This document shows positions 24,473-36,594 of a stretch of 64,000 bases of DNA, one piece after another; positions within the stretch are counted from its first letter, which is position 1, and the number at the start of each line of letters is the position of its first letter. The translations under genes were made by a program, and so were the position numbers. This DNA is from Eunapius fragilis. Lineage: Eukaryota; Porifera; Demospongiae; Spongillida; Spongillidae. The DNA lies in NCBI GenBank assembly GCA_963681505.1, contig OY811993.1, positions 3,768,489 to 3,832,488 on the forward strand, written 5' to 3'. The notes beneath the pieces were generated by a model. The model was not told the DNA's origin, did not search any database, and was given only the letters and a program-made list of their open reading frames with translations.

Positions 24473-26516
24473 CCTGAGCGCTGCAATTGATTATCATGAA
24501 TTTATTAATTTAGTTCGAGACTGCTATCACTCTCGTGCGCACTAAAAGCAATTGAGTTTTTAAGGCGGACATGAGTAGACATGAGCTATAAGTCTAGCGC
24601 ACACAGGTAGCAGGAGGCAAACATGCAAACAGCATCTGGTGCAAAGCTACGCGTCGTGCTGCTCACCTGCACCGGGAGACCAGGTAAAATAAAAGTCGCG
24701 GACCACTTAATATATTATGTGCTTTAAGCTACAATAATGATGCCCAACCAGAGATATATTGAGCGATATATACTTTTTCTTTGGTCGAAAGTTTGCAACG
24801 CATACAGTAAAACATGTATATCCGAACAAAGGCTCTGCAGGCTCATCGGTGTTATGTGCCATAGAGCAGTGGGGGAAAGGAGGAGGAGGAAATACTATTA
24901 TAGTGTATTTCACTCATTTAATGCATGCAGCAATTTATACCGCGATCGATCTAGCTCCGTTTGTCTCGATCGCGAGGCGGTGCTCCGAGGCAACGTGGCG
25001 CGCCGGGCATATAGTTTCACTATATACTCTTCGACTCAGTACCATAAGCTATACAATACAAGGGCCATGGCACTATATGTATATGCTTCCAATCAACCCA
25101 ATCACGGCGCGCTTTCCGTCGCAATTGCCGGCAGGTCGCCGCGTGCATATATAACTGCTTCGCTCGTACGGACAACTGCCGCCGATATATTATAGCCAGC
25201 AGCGCGCACATATGTAATTACTATTGGGCACGCGTGTTTGCTTATTTATATATCCATGCACATATATCCAAGCATGTGCTATACGCCTACTTACCAAACT
25301 GAGCTCTGTAAGCAGCAAAGCAATGCAATGCAAAGTATTATAAATGCATGCCCTTATACATGCAAAACATGACGTCACGTCATGCCAGTTATATAATTTT
25401 ACATAGCCAGTAATGATATATAGCCAATAACGCTAAGACGAAATGTAGTCCCTCGGCACGTATTTCATCTTAATATTAACCAGAGAATCTCATATTATAT
25501 AATATTATGGTAATGCATACAAATGTAATATTGACCTCACCCAGTCACACCTTTGGGCGCACCCCACTTACACCACTTCAAACCAAGTGCATACAAATCT
25601 CAGAGAATGTGTTTCATTTCGTAAAGAGGAACCCTCTCCTTAAAACCCATGCCACATCCCAGTTTCATCCTAATTGTCGATGGCATCAAAAAGTAGTAGG
25701 GCCGGGGGAACCCAGAACTGCGTGCGTAATATATATATATATATGAACGCCAAAAGCAGCCGGAGACCTTATGACCAACGTGTAGGGGGAAATACTGAAT
25801 CTCATATTATGGTACCCCTAGTCTCCCAGTCACACCTTTGGGTGCACACCACTATAAACTTGAATATAACCACTGGCCACCACCCATTTCACATAGGAAC
25901 CCCTCAGGTATGCTAATTGTCAATGGCATCATAAAGTAGGGGAAAAACCCAGGGAAGTCCCAGCCTCCTCCCCAAAACTACGTGCGTAGGCAGCTTCATA
26001 AAATTAATAATTCATTCGACCATCAGTATATATACCGTCTTCATGAGTGCCAAACATTAGGGCCAAAATAGTTCTCAGCGAAGGTTTCATGTACATGCAT
26101 GTAAGTTGATGCAAAAAGGTACTGATGGAATCATACAGCAAAGACAAACGCCCCTGTACGATAGGCCGGAATAGGAAGCATCCCAGGCTATGTTAATAGG
26201 TAGTATTGGGACATAATGACAAAACCGGTCAGAGTAAAAATTGCATGGAATCATTTAGAAATTGTTGTGTGATTGACCAGAAAATCACGCAGAAATAACA
26301 ACTTTTGTGTGATTTTCTGTTAATGATTCTGTCAATGGGTGATGTGGTGATTAATACGACAACCCAAAAATACTCAACTGCAAATGGCATGCACATTTTA
26401 TAAGCAGTTTAATGTCTCTTCAAAATGATAGCTGTGCACAGTATCTGATGATCCAGTTACAAATCAATATAACATGTGGTATCCCTGCCACCAATGGTTC
26501 TCAGACAATACACAAA
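24473..26516. other. Upstream region of T2; no gene recognised
   Basis: Contains the putative leader-exon donor at 25295 (minus strand) shared with T1. It also holds two diverged direct copies (about 25500-25730 and 25790-25990) of a segment with CAGTCACACCTTTGGG and TAATTGTC-ATGGCATCA-AAAGTAG. No supported coding frame. Confidence 0.45.
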
Positions 26517-26777
26517 ACAAGTAAAGAAAAATATTCTACAATGAGAAAGTTGGTAGGATATAGGAACTGGAGGCAAGGGTGGTGTAAAAAGGAAGGGACA
26601 AGGTTTTGGGAAAAGAAAATGAGACAAAAATCCTATATTTAGCAGCTGTAAATGTAACGGAACCAACAGCACCGAAGTAGGTTTTTGTTTCCGTTCCCCA
26701 AAACCTTGTTCCCTTTCCGAACACCCATTTGTCTTCAATTTCTACATTTCCCATTGGAGAATATTTTATTTTAGTTG
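26517..26777. mobile_element. FB1 foldback element, diverged copy
   Basis: A palindrome related to 21102-21387: ends ACAAGTAAAGAAAAATATTCT and a matching inverse, arms with GAGAAAGTTGGT, GGTGGTGTAAAAAGGAAGG and CCTATATTTAGCA. It abuts the stop of the orphan MATH exon T3. Confidence 0.75.
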
Positions 26778-27541
26778 TCAATATTAGTATCCACAGCAAC
26801 CCTCAGAAAGATGCAGTCATCTTTCACAAATCCTCCATTCAGCAGATGTTCCTGATGAATGAACATCGAAAATCCTGATGCTACATTCATCTCCATCACT
26901 GATGGTCTCTGAAATGAACTGGATTGTGGAAAGGTGTCTGTGGCATGCTTCTTGCCAGCCTGGTTTATGATGGTCAGTGTCACCTTCTGTTTGAAGGGCC
27001 ATGGCAACAGAGCATCAAAAGGACCCTTCATCACCACAAAGAAGAAGCTGAGGTGAGTACCCTTTCCCATCCCATCTCCATTCAGGTACACCCTTGCACA
27101 CATCTTGTAGCCATGTCTGCTGGTGTAGAAAGGGATGGAGTAGAGAGACATGGTCACTCCATCCATTGCCTCTTTCCTCCTCCTCTCAAAGTCATCAATC
27201 TTCCACAGGAGGACTCCATCATAGGTTGCCCTCTCAAGAAGCTGTACTCTGAGCTCTTGGTCCAGACAACTTCTAAGACATTGATCCAATCCATGCTCCA
27301 GTTCAGACACCTTGGTATGAAGGGTATCTATGTTCATTCCGCTGATGCCTGGGCTCTGAGATACTGAGGATAGAACACTTCCTACGTTGTTCACCACAAC
27401 CAGTCTCTGAAGATCCTCAATGGTCCTTTGCAAATGTTCTATTTGCTCTTGCATTGTGGCAATATCTGGGGGTGTGGTCTGCGTACCCTCCAGCACCTCC
27501 ACATCCGAGCTTTGAAAAGCATCTTTACCTTTCAAAGCCAT
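26771..27541 (-). pseudogene. Orphan TRAF MATH exon T3
   Basis: A single minus-strand frame of 256 residues: a short unmatched start (MALKGKDAFQ), part of the coiled coil (MQEQIEHLQRTIEDL) and a full MATH domain nearly identical in DNA to T1, T2 and T6. Three residues are missing inside MATH relative to the others (DTFPQSS for DTFRPDPQSS). There are no RING or zinc-finger exons upstream for 11 kb. The homologous exon in T1 extends further 5', so this copy is truncated. The C-terminal VAVDTNIDN resembles T6 rather than T1. It may be a fragment or the displaced last exon of T4. Confidence 0.7.
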
Positions 27542-28777
27542 ATCTGACAGCTATTATCAAAATGAAATACAGTGAACCATTTAGAACATTTAAATTTATA
27601 AAAGAACAGGTAATTATATTGGTTGAAACATTTTATTGCCAATTTACAAATAATAATCAAAACCAATCTTGTGGTATATGTATCTGTTTTTGATCATGTA
27701 GTAAATATTTAATCATCCATATGAAGCCAATGTAATAATGACTGTATAATTTGTTTTGTGTATGTAAACAGTGTTATGAAACTTTTTTGGCACAGTTATC
27801 ATCAAATGGCATTTTTTGTTAGGGCTCTAATTGTTTCAAATAAATGCATGTGTATGCCATGTAGTGAAACTGCTTAGATGATGTTTGAAACTATTTCCAA
27901 CCAGGCAAAAACCCACTAAGGACCTGCATTTTTTAAAAGTTGAGGTGATAGAAAATGGTTACGGAAACAGTAAACTTTATCTGATGAGGTTTATCTAAAC
28001 AGATATTCCCACCTCTTTCGACCAGATTCCAGACGTGTTTTAGTGCTGTTTTTGACACTCCTACCCAGTACTAGCCTTGTTAATCTGCAAGTTGAGCCTA
28101 TGTGGCGGTCACAAACGTACCTGGCCATGACTATATGCATGTATTAGAGACATTATCGATCTAGAAATGTCAATTTCCCATCTATACATGTTTATTGGAG
28201 AGGAGTTACTAAATATTTAAGCATCATATCAATTGAAGTTAGTTAACTATTATGCTACGTATCTGTTATTCATTTTTGTTGTGAGTATATTATCACGGAT
28301 CTGGTGTTAAAAAGCAAAACCACATTGCTTATTGTGCTGAGAAGTAGTAGTTAACTTTGGCTAGGTAACAAAGGATGGTAAGGCAGTGATCAAATTGTTA
28401 CCTCATTATCTCCTGCAAGTGCAACAAATGGCTTTAGCTGTATTGATTAAACAACATGATCATGGTATGCACATAGGTTACAGAGAACATACATCATGTA
28501 TTGTGTCCCGATCATCTTCACTCAAGCTGTATTTCTGTGTGATTAGATATATGCATTACAAGAAGAAACAGGTGATCAATAATGGACAGAACTTAAAGTT
28601 TAATCTCTGTATACATTGCATAACCAAGCAAGTTAAAATGCAACGGTGTAATTGCATACTAAATAGCAGTGCGTATGATAAGAATGTAACCTTGACCTGA
28701 CATTTGTGTCAGGTCATGACAATATTGGTCGGACAGTTTATATTTTTGGTCGGACATATTTTTAATGTAAAGATTTT
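27542..28777. other. No gene recognised
   Basis: AT-rich DNA with only short frames on both strands and no clear repeats. Confidence 0.5.
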
Positions 28778-29056
28778 TTAAAGGGCTTTAGCAATTGGAA
28801 CATAATCTGTTACTGGAACAGACTGGCTCTTTTTGTAGAGCACCATAGATGTTTGGTGCATCACAGATGATGCATGCTCTTCATAAGCTGATGCTTTCAA
28901 ATTACTACAACCATCTATAAAAGCACGACTCAAGTTTCTCATTCCGATGAGCTTCGCTTCGTACATTGCACATACTTTGCATTTTAAAGTTGGCAACATT
29001 GTCGTGGTCGAGCCGCTCGTACGAAAGCCATGTTGCTGTTGCCAGCTCCTTTTCAT
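28778..29056 (-). pseudogene. Zinc-finger N-terminal fragment of a hAT-derived gene
   Basis: A 92-residue frame with CKVCAMYEAKLIGMRN, SRAFIDGCSNLKASAYEEH and SSVMHQTSM. This matches the C..C / FxxGxxNLxxSxxxxHxxSxxH pattern found at the N-terminus of ZNF862-like, hAT-derived proteins (from memory, not searched). The rest of such a protein is not present. GGTCGGAC (28731) and GTCCGACC (29215) may be remnants of its terminal repeats. Confidence 0.4.
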
Positions 29057-29974
29057 TTTCGGCTATCCACTTTTATACAGTATAAATAGAAAGACTTCGT
29101 ACCTTTATTGCTGCCTTTGTCGCTGGAACACCTTCAAGACTACCACTATCATCAGACATCTTATCCGCGCATGCGCACAATTGATCGGTCAAATGTCGCA
29201 ATTGATCGGCCGATGTCCGACCGTTATCATAAGCACTGAAATAGCCTTCACAACAAACTTAGAATGTCCTTGTGTAAAAACACCTGCCATCGAATACTGT
29301 AATTTATAGTCCCTAAAGTACCTTAAGCTTCTAGAAACCAACTTTGCGGTTGGTCTGGTATTGGCTGAACAACCTTTGTCCTGAAAAGAAGCACTTATGT
29401 GTAAAAGGATTTAAAGATAATGGTTAGCACTGATGCGGAGCATCTGGTAACTCGGTGAGATTTGATGGTGAGCAGCATAAATAGATTACATTCACAATTA
29501 GCAGTGGCGATATCATACTGTAATATTTATGGTGATCTTGAATAATTGTTTATGGGTGCTGCCATGGAAAGATCAGGCAGAACTGAAATTATCTTACTGA
29601 GCACTGGGCACAAAATTAGGGATCTGGGATCTGCCACAGAATCAAGAACATACAATGTGTGTGTTATTTTAACCATCATCTGTTCCCTAGCTAGAATTGA
29701 CAAGGGTGGAGAAAATAAAATTGCCACACTGAGCCATGTTTCACTTTCATTAGTGATAATAGCATGTGAATTATTATAGGGTCATTCCGAAACATGTGGA
29801 CATAAGTTTAGCATCACATGTTCAAATTTTGTTTGTCCATCTATGCTTACGACTTGTACAAGGTTAATAACTTCAATGGTTACCAAGATACTACATTATG
29901 AACGGTAAAATTTTTTTCTGTGATAACTGCCACTTTGCAGGCTCATATCTTTGCTTGTCATTGCGCAGCACATG

Positions 29975-32526
29975 CAGTGCTGGATCTAGCGCAGCCTTGC
30001 CCCCCCCCCCCCCCCCCCCTCCTCCATTCATAGTCCAAAGATTCAGGAGCATCGTTTCGTAAAGCCAAACGGTTAAAGAATCTAGCTGCAGACGCCGAAA
30101 TGTGTGGCAAAATATACGTAACATCTTTTTTCAATGCCGTTGCTCCAATTTGCTACAGTGCCAATGGCTTCTGTTGCTGATCAGAGCAATTACCGATTGT
30201 GAGACTGAGCACCAAGTCAAATATCCAGTCGCGATCAAGCCGCTTGAACCTCCAATTCCAACAAGTGAACTTCTTCTACCTGTCACGGCTGTTAGTAGTG
30301 TAGTTGAACTGCATCCAGATGAGTGCCATCCACAAGAACATCCAGTCGTCAAGCATCCTATCTTTTGTCCAGTTGAGTTTCCAACTGAGCCCTTCTTCTT
30401 TCAGCATGGATAATCCAACTGAGCATGAACTACTTTTAAATCAACCGCCTGCAAGTACTGATATCAACTTGCACACTGATCCTCCACTCAGTGATGCACA
30501 CAAATTAGAGCTATTAAGCAACAGCTGGGTTCCTGGTGCGGACTATGCAATGCTATATTCCACTTGTACAAAAAATGGCAAAGAGGACAAGCGATCTATT
30601 AAACATATGCATTTGAAAAAACCTTGTTTTTATCGTACTCACCATATCAGCAAGGTCTGTATTGTCGCCCATGTGTCTTTGTTGGACCTACCACTGGAGA
30701 GGTGGGTCAGGGACATCAGAAATTGAATGCTCTTGTAAGCAAGCCAGGCCATTGAATAAATATCACCGATTGGTTGGTAAAGATATGGCTATGTGACCAG
30801 TCATGAAGCCATACATTATCACAAGTCAGCATTGTAGCTGCTGAATTTCGGCACAGAATGAAAACCTGGTGTAGATATTGTAAAGGGGCTAGATCATGAA
30901 GCAAATCGTAACAGGAGCATTTTACGATCAAAGACAAAACATTTCACTTCCTGGTCATCGGGATGATGGGCCTGTCATTCTGAATACTGTTGATGAGTCT
31001 GTATATGGCGATGTAAACCAACGAAACTTTTGTGCATAGCTCACTATCCAAGTTGGCTGTGGTGACAAGGTATTGGAGTCTCATTTGCATTTGATATCAT
31101 CATCTGGCAGGAATGCGACATATCTCGAAGACCACGCAGAATGAATTGATTAGGTGCATTGAGGAGCAGTCTATAGCTAAGCGGGTTAAAGCCGCCAGCT
31201 TTTTCATCGTGTTGGCTGATGAAACCACATATGCAGGACGAAAGGAGCAGCTGAAGCATTTGTTTGCGTAGGAGGAAAAATAGAATTTTTAGACTTCACA
31301 GAAGTGACAGACTTGATAGGTCATGGCCTGGGGAATCGGATCATGGAAGAACTCGAGAGCAGGAACCTTGGAAGTCTTATTGGTCAAGGCTATGATGAGC
31401 GAGTGCAATGAGTGGTACACTGAATGGCACCCCGTTGTATGTGCAAAGTATCCACAAGCAACTTATATACATTGCACCAATCATGCATGTTCTTAACATG
31501 TATTTATCGAACGGCTCAAGCGAACTATGCTATGGGGGACATTTCATCTGCTGCTATCTTCTTCAGTCACTCTAAGCGCACCACCATTCCAGAAACTACA
31601 GTGTTGGTCGAAAAATACATCTCCTTCAACTATGTGAAACTCAATGCATTGGGTAGAAAGGCATGATGCTATTCTTACATTTGTAGAGCTGAATATTCTA
31701 TCCTCTGGTGACCTGTTTTACAAGCTGTCTTGACCTGGACATAGTGGCAAAGCAGCAAAATTGCATCAATGTCGAGTCATCTTCGAACCAGGAATACTTC
31801 AAACAAAGTGTTTATTATTCATTTTTTGGATCATGTTTTGTCAGAGTTGCGCTCTCACTTCAGCGTTCACAATAGATCGTAACACATCTCTGGTCACTTA
31901 TCCCTAAGTTCATTGCTTCCTATTAATTTTAATGATCTACAACCAGCACTTGCCATTTATGCAAAATTCCTAGAATCAGAACAGGCAGTGCAAGGAGAGT
32001 TCGATAGTTGGAAGAAAAGATGGGCTGACGAGGTGAATTGTCCTGATACAGCTATTGATGGTTTAGCTGTCTGTGACGATTTCTTGCCAAACGTCGCACA
32101 TCTATTGCAAATTACTGTAGCACCATTGCCAGTGACTTGAGTGAGCGCAGAGCAAAGTCTTTCAGTTTTGAAGTGACTAAAGACTACCTTCGAATGACAA
32201 TGGGATACTAATACGCTTAAATGGCCTTGCTCATATGCATATACAATATTCTCGTTTGACGTGGAAGCAGTCGTGAACCGCTCGCTACCTCAGGCCGTAC
32301 GAGACACCTAAACTTCATTGCACTGCATGGACTTAGTGTGTCACTAATGCATGTATGCATGCCCACTATCATATCTGTTGTGCTTTACAGATAAAATCTT
32401 TCATTGATGCGTGTGAAAGCTTCTGGTGATGGGGGAGATTACAGCGCTCCCCATATCCCCTTGCTGGCGAGGGACGCTGCCCCTTCAAACCAACACCCCC
32501 CCCTCAGTACTAGATCTGCCCCACTG
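29975..32526 (+). mobile_element. Decayed hAT DNA transposon with matching target duplications
   Basis: Left end CAGTGCTGGATCTAGC plus a C tract; right end, inverted, CAGTGGGGCAGATCTAG plus the complementary tract. Flanks are AGCACATG (29967-29974) and AGCACAGG (32527-32534), 7 of 8 identical, the expected 8-bp hAT duplication. Interior coding remnants are on the + strand. Size is 2552 bp. Confidence 0.8.
30406..32300 (+). pseudogene. hAT transposase remnant (zf-TTF / P52rIPK-like type)
   Basis: Pieces in all three + frames, broken by stops and shifts: KLELLSNSWVPGADYAMLY (N-terminal), QNISLPGHRDDGPV (about 30935-30985), a LADETTYAGRKEQLKHL-like first catalytic block (about 31215-31260), and AEQSLSVLK in the C-terminal dimerisation region (about 32145-32175). 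The order matches hAT transposases of the 52-kDa-repressor-like group. Not functional. Confidence 0.65.
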
Positions 32527-32984
32527 AGCACAGGTGGGCATCTGGTATCTGATTGGAACTCATTTCCTGTAAACTAAATAATTTATAGGGTTAAAAATTA
32601 AATACAATTAAAGCATAGATTGTAAAATTTTGGTAAAGTAGCCAGTTATAGCTTTAATTATTTCTGTCACATTATGGTGGGCATATTCCCATCCCTTACT
32701 ATCTTTACAAAATAAAAAGTTTGACTATTAAAAAAGCTCTGAGGATGACATCCTGGGTGCCATTTTTTTGAGAACCCCTACAAAGTGATTAAGTTAGAAG
32801 TGGTGTTACATAACTGATTAACAGCTATTACCAGGTTAAAAAAAAACCATACACTGTAGTGTTGACAGAAGCGATAATTTTTCCATGCAAATTTTCCTGG
32901 TCGTTCTGCGCTAAAGATTAGGCACCCACCTTCTATATCAGAGACAGGTGCCTAATTGATTGAAGTGATGAAAATCAGAAGTTG
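32527..32984. other. No gene recognised
   Basis: AT-rich DNA. A short inverted pair AGGCACC / GGTGCCT (about 32921 and 32947) is the only structure seen. Confidence 0.5.
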
Positions 32985-33267
32985 ACAAGTAAATAAAAAA
33001 CCTTCTCTATGAGAAAGTTGGTGGCATATAGGATTTGAAGGCAATGGTGGTGTAAAAAGGAAGGAAACAAGGGTCTAATAATGGAATAGTCCTATATTTA
33101 GCACATGAACAACATACTATATCCTACATATAGAAATGTGCTAAATATAGGACTATTCCATTTTCCCTTATTATTAGACCCTTGTTTCCTTCCTTTTTAC
33201 ACCACCATTGCCTTCAAATCCTATATGCCACCAACTTTCTCATAGAGAATGTTTTTTATTTACTTGT
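32985..33267. mobile_element. FB1 foldback element
   Basis: Ends ACAAGTAAATAAA / TTTACTTGT. Two arms of about 125 bp, nearly perfect complements (GAGAAAGTTGGTGGCATATAGG; GGTGGTGTAAAAAGGAAGG; TGCTAAATATAGG), around a short centre. Same family as 21102-21387, 26517-26777, 49343-49615 and 52041-52326. Confidence 0.85.
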
Positions 33268-33377
33268 TTCCGAGGGGGGGGGGGGGGGCAAGGAATATTT
33301 CTTAAACACCCATCATCAGATTTCTTAAAAGGGTACCCACCACCCTACGTCCCTTTCTCACCCACGCGTAACCACAA

Positions 33378-33761
33378 TTAGCACTGAAGAAACCACGTTA
33401 CAATGAATACATAATGTATTATCACAACATTAAGCATAGCCTGCAAGAACTCGCTCCAAAAAAGAGAGGGATTGTCAACAGATGCAGCATCATCCTTCAA
33501 CCTAGTGAGGTCTATCTTTAGCCTCTTCTCCTGCTCCTTTGCTGCACACTCTTTGCCCAGTACTCCTAGGTACTCCTCTTTGTGGATGGCATACTTTGCA
33601 ACCTCCTCCTCTGTCAATTTTTGACCTGGGTGCACTGAATGCATGTGGTCTAGGTAGTGGTAGCGGCATACAGTCCCTGCTGTGCTCAGGCATATTTGAC
33701 ATGGAACAGGTCTGTTGGTGCATGGATTGGCATAGCTGTCCATCTTGAGCTCAGAGGTCAT
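33378..33761 (-). pseudogene. C-terminal exon of an interrupted zinc-finger gene
   Basis: The frame begins after a CTCCAG acceptor (LMTSELKMDSYANP) and has CQIC...CRYHYLDHMHSVH, a Cys2-His2-like metal site, then charged helices. It appears to be the continuation of the ORF at 36595-37197; a pogo-like transposon sits in the intron between them. Family unnamed; the C-terminal zinc-binding pattern resembles repetitive ORFs of marine invertebrates. Confidence 0.45.
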
Positions 33762-33993
33762 AAGCTGGAGAAAAAATTTTAAGTCTGGGAACTCCAGTTA
33801 TCCGGCAACGTATACTGTAGGGCCAACAATTTTAAATGGGTGAAAATTTTGGAATGCGGGCATTTGGAACGGGGTAATTATTGGAACTACGCAAAGGTTT
33901 GGAACGAATTTGATGAGGGATGCATGACGTGTCGTCACGATATTTTGGAACAAAACCTATATTACCGCAACTGTTCTACGCACCACGTGGTGT

Positions 33994-35926
33994 ATGGCAC
34001 GGTGCTGCTTACTTCCAAAAGACTCCTTTCATTCAATCGCTCCTTCTATCATGGCATTACCTCAAGAGGAGATGGTACCTCAATCTCAATTAGTCCTATG
34101 TACTGCTATAGAAGAGATACCCAGGCCCAGTCGGCATTTGTCTGAGCCAGAGGATCACCTGTTCAACCTACCTTGTTCTAAACAAGTAAGCGCAATTCAC
34201 CGTGATGCTTTACAAGAAGTAAACAAAGCAGTCTGCCAAGTTCTGGCACGTACAATACCTTGTAAGCGGGGCTCTTATAAGAGTAAAGCACTAGATCCTG
34301 CACAGCGATGTGAAATCGGTAAATGCGCTTCCGAACATGGAATAAGCACCGCGCAAAAAAAGTTTGGAGTCCCACGGACTACTGTCTGGAAGTTAAAAAA
34401 ACTTTATGAGAAGGAAAAAGAAAATTCTGTGGGGGAATTGCCAATAGTGAAACTGGACAGGCAAAAGAGGGGCAGACCAATGATTCTTGGTGCGTTTATT
34501 GATGATTTGGTGTGCCAGTATGTACTTGCTTTGCGCTCTTCGGGAGGTGTAGTGAATGGTAAAATTGTTAGAGCTGTTGCGCATGCACTTGTACTATTTT
34601 ACAACCCCTCCGCAGTAAAAGAAAATGGTGGAAGCATTGTTATAAACAGAGGTGTTTCTAAATCGATATTTCGAAGAATGGATTTTACAAAAAGAAAAGG
34701 CACAAAAACAGCAAAGAAACTACCTGAAAACTTTGCTGATATAAAAACGAAATATCTTCTGGAGATCTCACAGTGTATATGTATGCATGGCATTCCTGAG
34801 GACTTGGTAATAAATATGGATGAAACTGGTGTAAGCTACACCTTTACTGGTGGGTACACAATGGAGAAAACAGGTTCAAAGCAAGTAAGCCCATCCAAAT
34901 AACACAATCTATTTTTTAGCAATTCTATTGCAGGTACCAATTATAGGTCTTGATGACAAGAGGCAAATTACAGTAGTTCTTGCCATAACACTTTCTGGAC
35001 TGCTACTGCCACCTCAAGTCCTGTACCAAGGGAAGACTGAAGCTTGCCACCCACCAAAAGGTGTGACATTCCCTACTGGGTGGGATGTTTGGCACAGTGA
35101 AACACACTGGGCCAATGAGGACACAATGTTGAGGTACATTAAACAAATCATTCTACCATATGTTGCAATCACTAGACAGCGTTTAAGCTTGGCAGCTTCA
35201 CATACCGCTTTGCTAGTCATGGATGTATATAAAGCTCATATTACTACTGGAGTTCTGAAGTACCTTGCAGATAATCATATAATTTGTCGCATAGTGCCTG
35301 CAAATTGTACTTCAGAGTTACAGCCATTAGATTGTCTTTTCAATCATGTTTTTAAAACCAAAATGGCTGAGAAGTTCAATGCTTGGTACTCATCTGAGGT
35401 ATTTAAGAAGCTTGGCAAAGGGATTCCTTTGGAAAGCATTAAAGTCAATATGCAGCTATCAGATATAAAGCCAATACATGCAATCAGGATGATTGAAGTA
35501 ATCAATGATATTTCATCAAATCATCTTTTAATCAGGCAATGCTGGGAAAAAGCAGGGATTCTAAATACAAGTAACCAACCCATTGTGCATATTGTACCAC
35601 CATTGGTTCTGAGTAAACCTTTGCCCCAACAAAATTCTGACACTGATATTGAATTATTAGCTAGGCGAATGCTGGGTAACCTTATTCAGCCAGGATTAGA
35701 GCTAAAGGTGATTTCTCTTTCTTCTACCTCAATTGTTGGGATTGTTGAGGGTCAACAGTTTAATTGGATCCGTAGTGCAGAAGGCAGTTTCTCACAAGTA
35801 ATTGTTGATAAAGGTAAATATTATTTGCCACTACTGGCATTTGAGTACATTTTGGTCATATTGTTTATCATTTATCTAGACAACCATGTTGACTCCTGTG
35901 CTCAACCTACATCTTCTGGTGTCTGA
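33994..35926 (+). CDS. Pogo/Tigger-like DDE_1 transposase, two exons
   Basis: Exon 1 33994-34884 and exon 2 34934-35926, separated by a 49-bp gt/ag intron in phase 0; joined length 627 residues. An in-frame ATG at 34051 (MALPQEEMVPQ) is an alternative start. N-terminal helix-turn-helix about residues 100-145 (CASEHGISTAQKKFGVPRTT). The catalytic core shows all three blocks: NMDETGV, LLVMDVYKAH and NCTSELQPLD. No stop or frameshift inside, which suggests recent activity. The hydrophobic C-terminus (ILVILFIIYL) follows a possible donor and may not be translated. Confidence 0.85.
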
Positions 35927-36059
35927 ACGCAAAATATGGCTGTGAACTTCTTTACTGTTGTGTCCTGTTACTGCTTGCTTGTTTTTGCGCATTGTTCAGT
36001 CAGACATTTCATTAACCTTAGCCTACACATGTATGCTGTAACTTAGATTTGTAATTGTA

Positions 36060-36440
36060 CAACGCATGTTCATTTGCTGCGGAGGGGTAGTAAAATTGTA
36101 CAAGTACATGCGCAACAGCTCTAACAATTTTACCATTCACTACACCTCCCGAAGAGCGCAAAGCAAGTCACATACTGGCACACCAACTCATCAACAAACG
36201 CACCAAGAATCGTTGGTCTGCCTCTCTTTTGCCTGTCCAGTTTCACTATTGGCAATTCCCGCACAGAATTTTCTTTTTCCTTCTCATTTAAGTTGTCAGT
36301 GGGACTCCAAACTTTTTTTGCGCGGTGCGTATTCCATGTTCGGAAGCGCACTTACCAATTTCACATCGCTGTGCAGGATTTAGTACTTTACTCTTATAAG
36401 ATCCCGCTTTCAAGTACGTGCCAGAACTTGGCTGACTGCC
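36060..36440 (-). repeat. Inverted copy of part of the pogo transposase gene
   Basis: The minus strand reads NEKEKENSVRELPIVKLDRQ, RGRPTILGAFVDELVCQYV, matching exon 1 residues encoded at about 34240-34640 in the opposite orientation, with point changes and small deletions. It lies inside the element, between the transposase stop and the right terminal repeat. Confidence 0.9.
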
Positions 36441-36594
36441 CTGTTTACAGTACCTTCGCAATCAATAAACATGAATTATGAATACATTTGAACGAAATTT
36501 TGGTAAATGCTTTATATTGGAATGCGCTTATACATTGGAATGTTCCAAAATTTACGGCGTTCCAAAATTGTTGGCCCTACAGTATACCTTTTTG

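Larger units (their letters stand above)
33815..36582 (+). mobile_element. Pogo-like (Tc1/mariner superfamily) DNA transposon
   Basis: Inverted ends CTGTAGGGCCAACAATTTT at 33815-33833 and its complement ending at 36582. Both are flanked by TATA, consistent with TA target duplication. It encodes an uninterrupted DDE transposase on the + strand. An inverted copy of part of its own coding region lies at 36060-36440. Confidence 0.88.

Noticed and set aside
34928..35926. Second transposase exon as an independent gene
   Set aside because: The apparent start is TTG inside the intron's acceptor region; a phase-0 intron joins it to the upstream exon.
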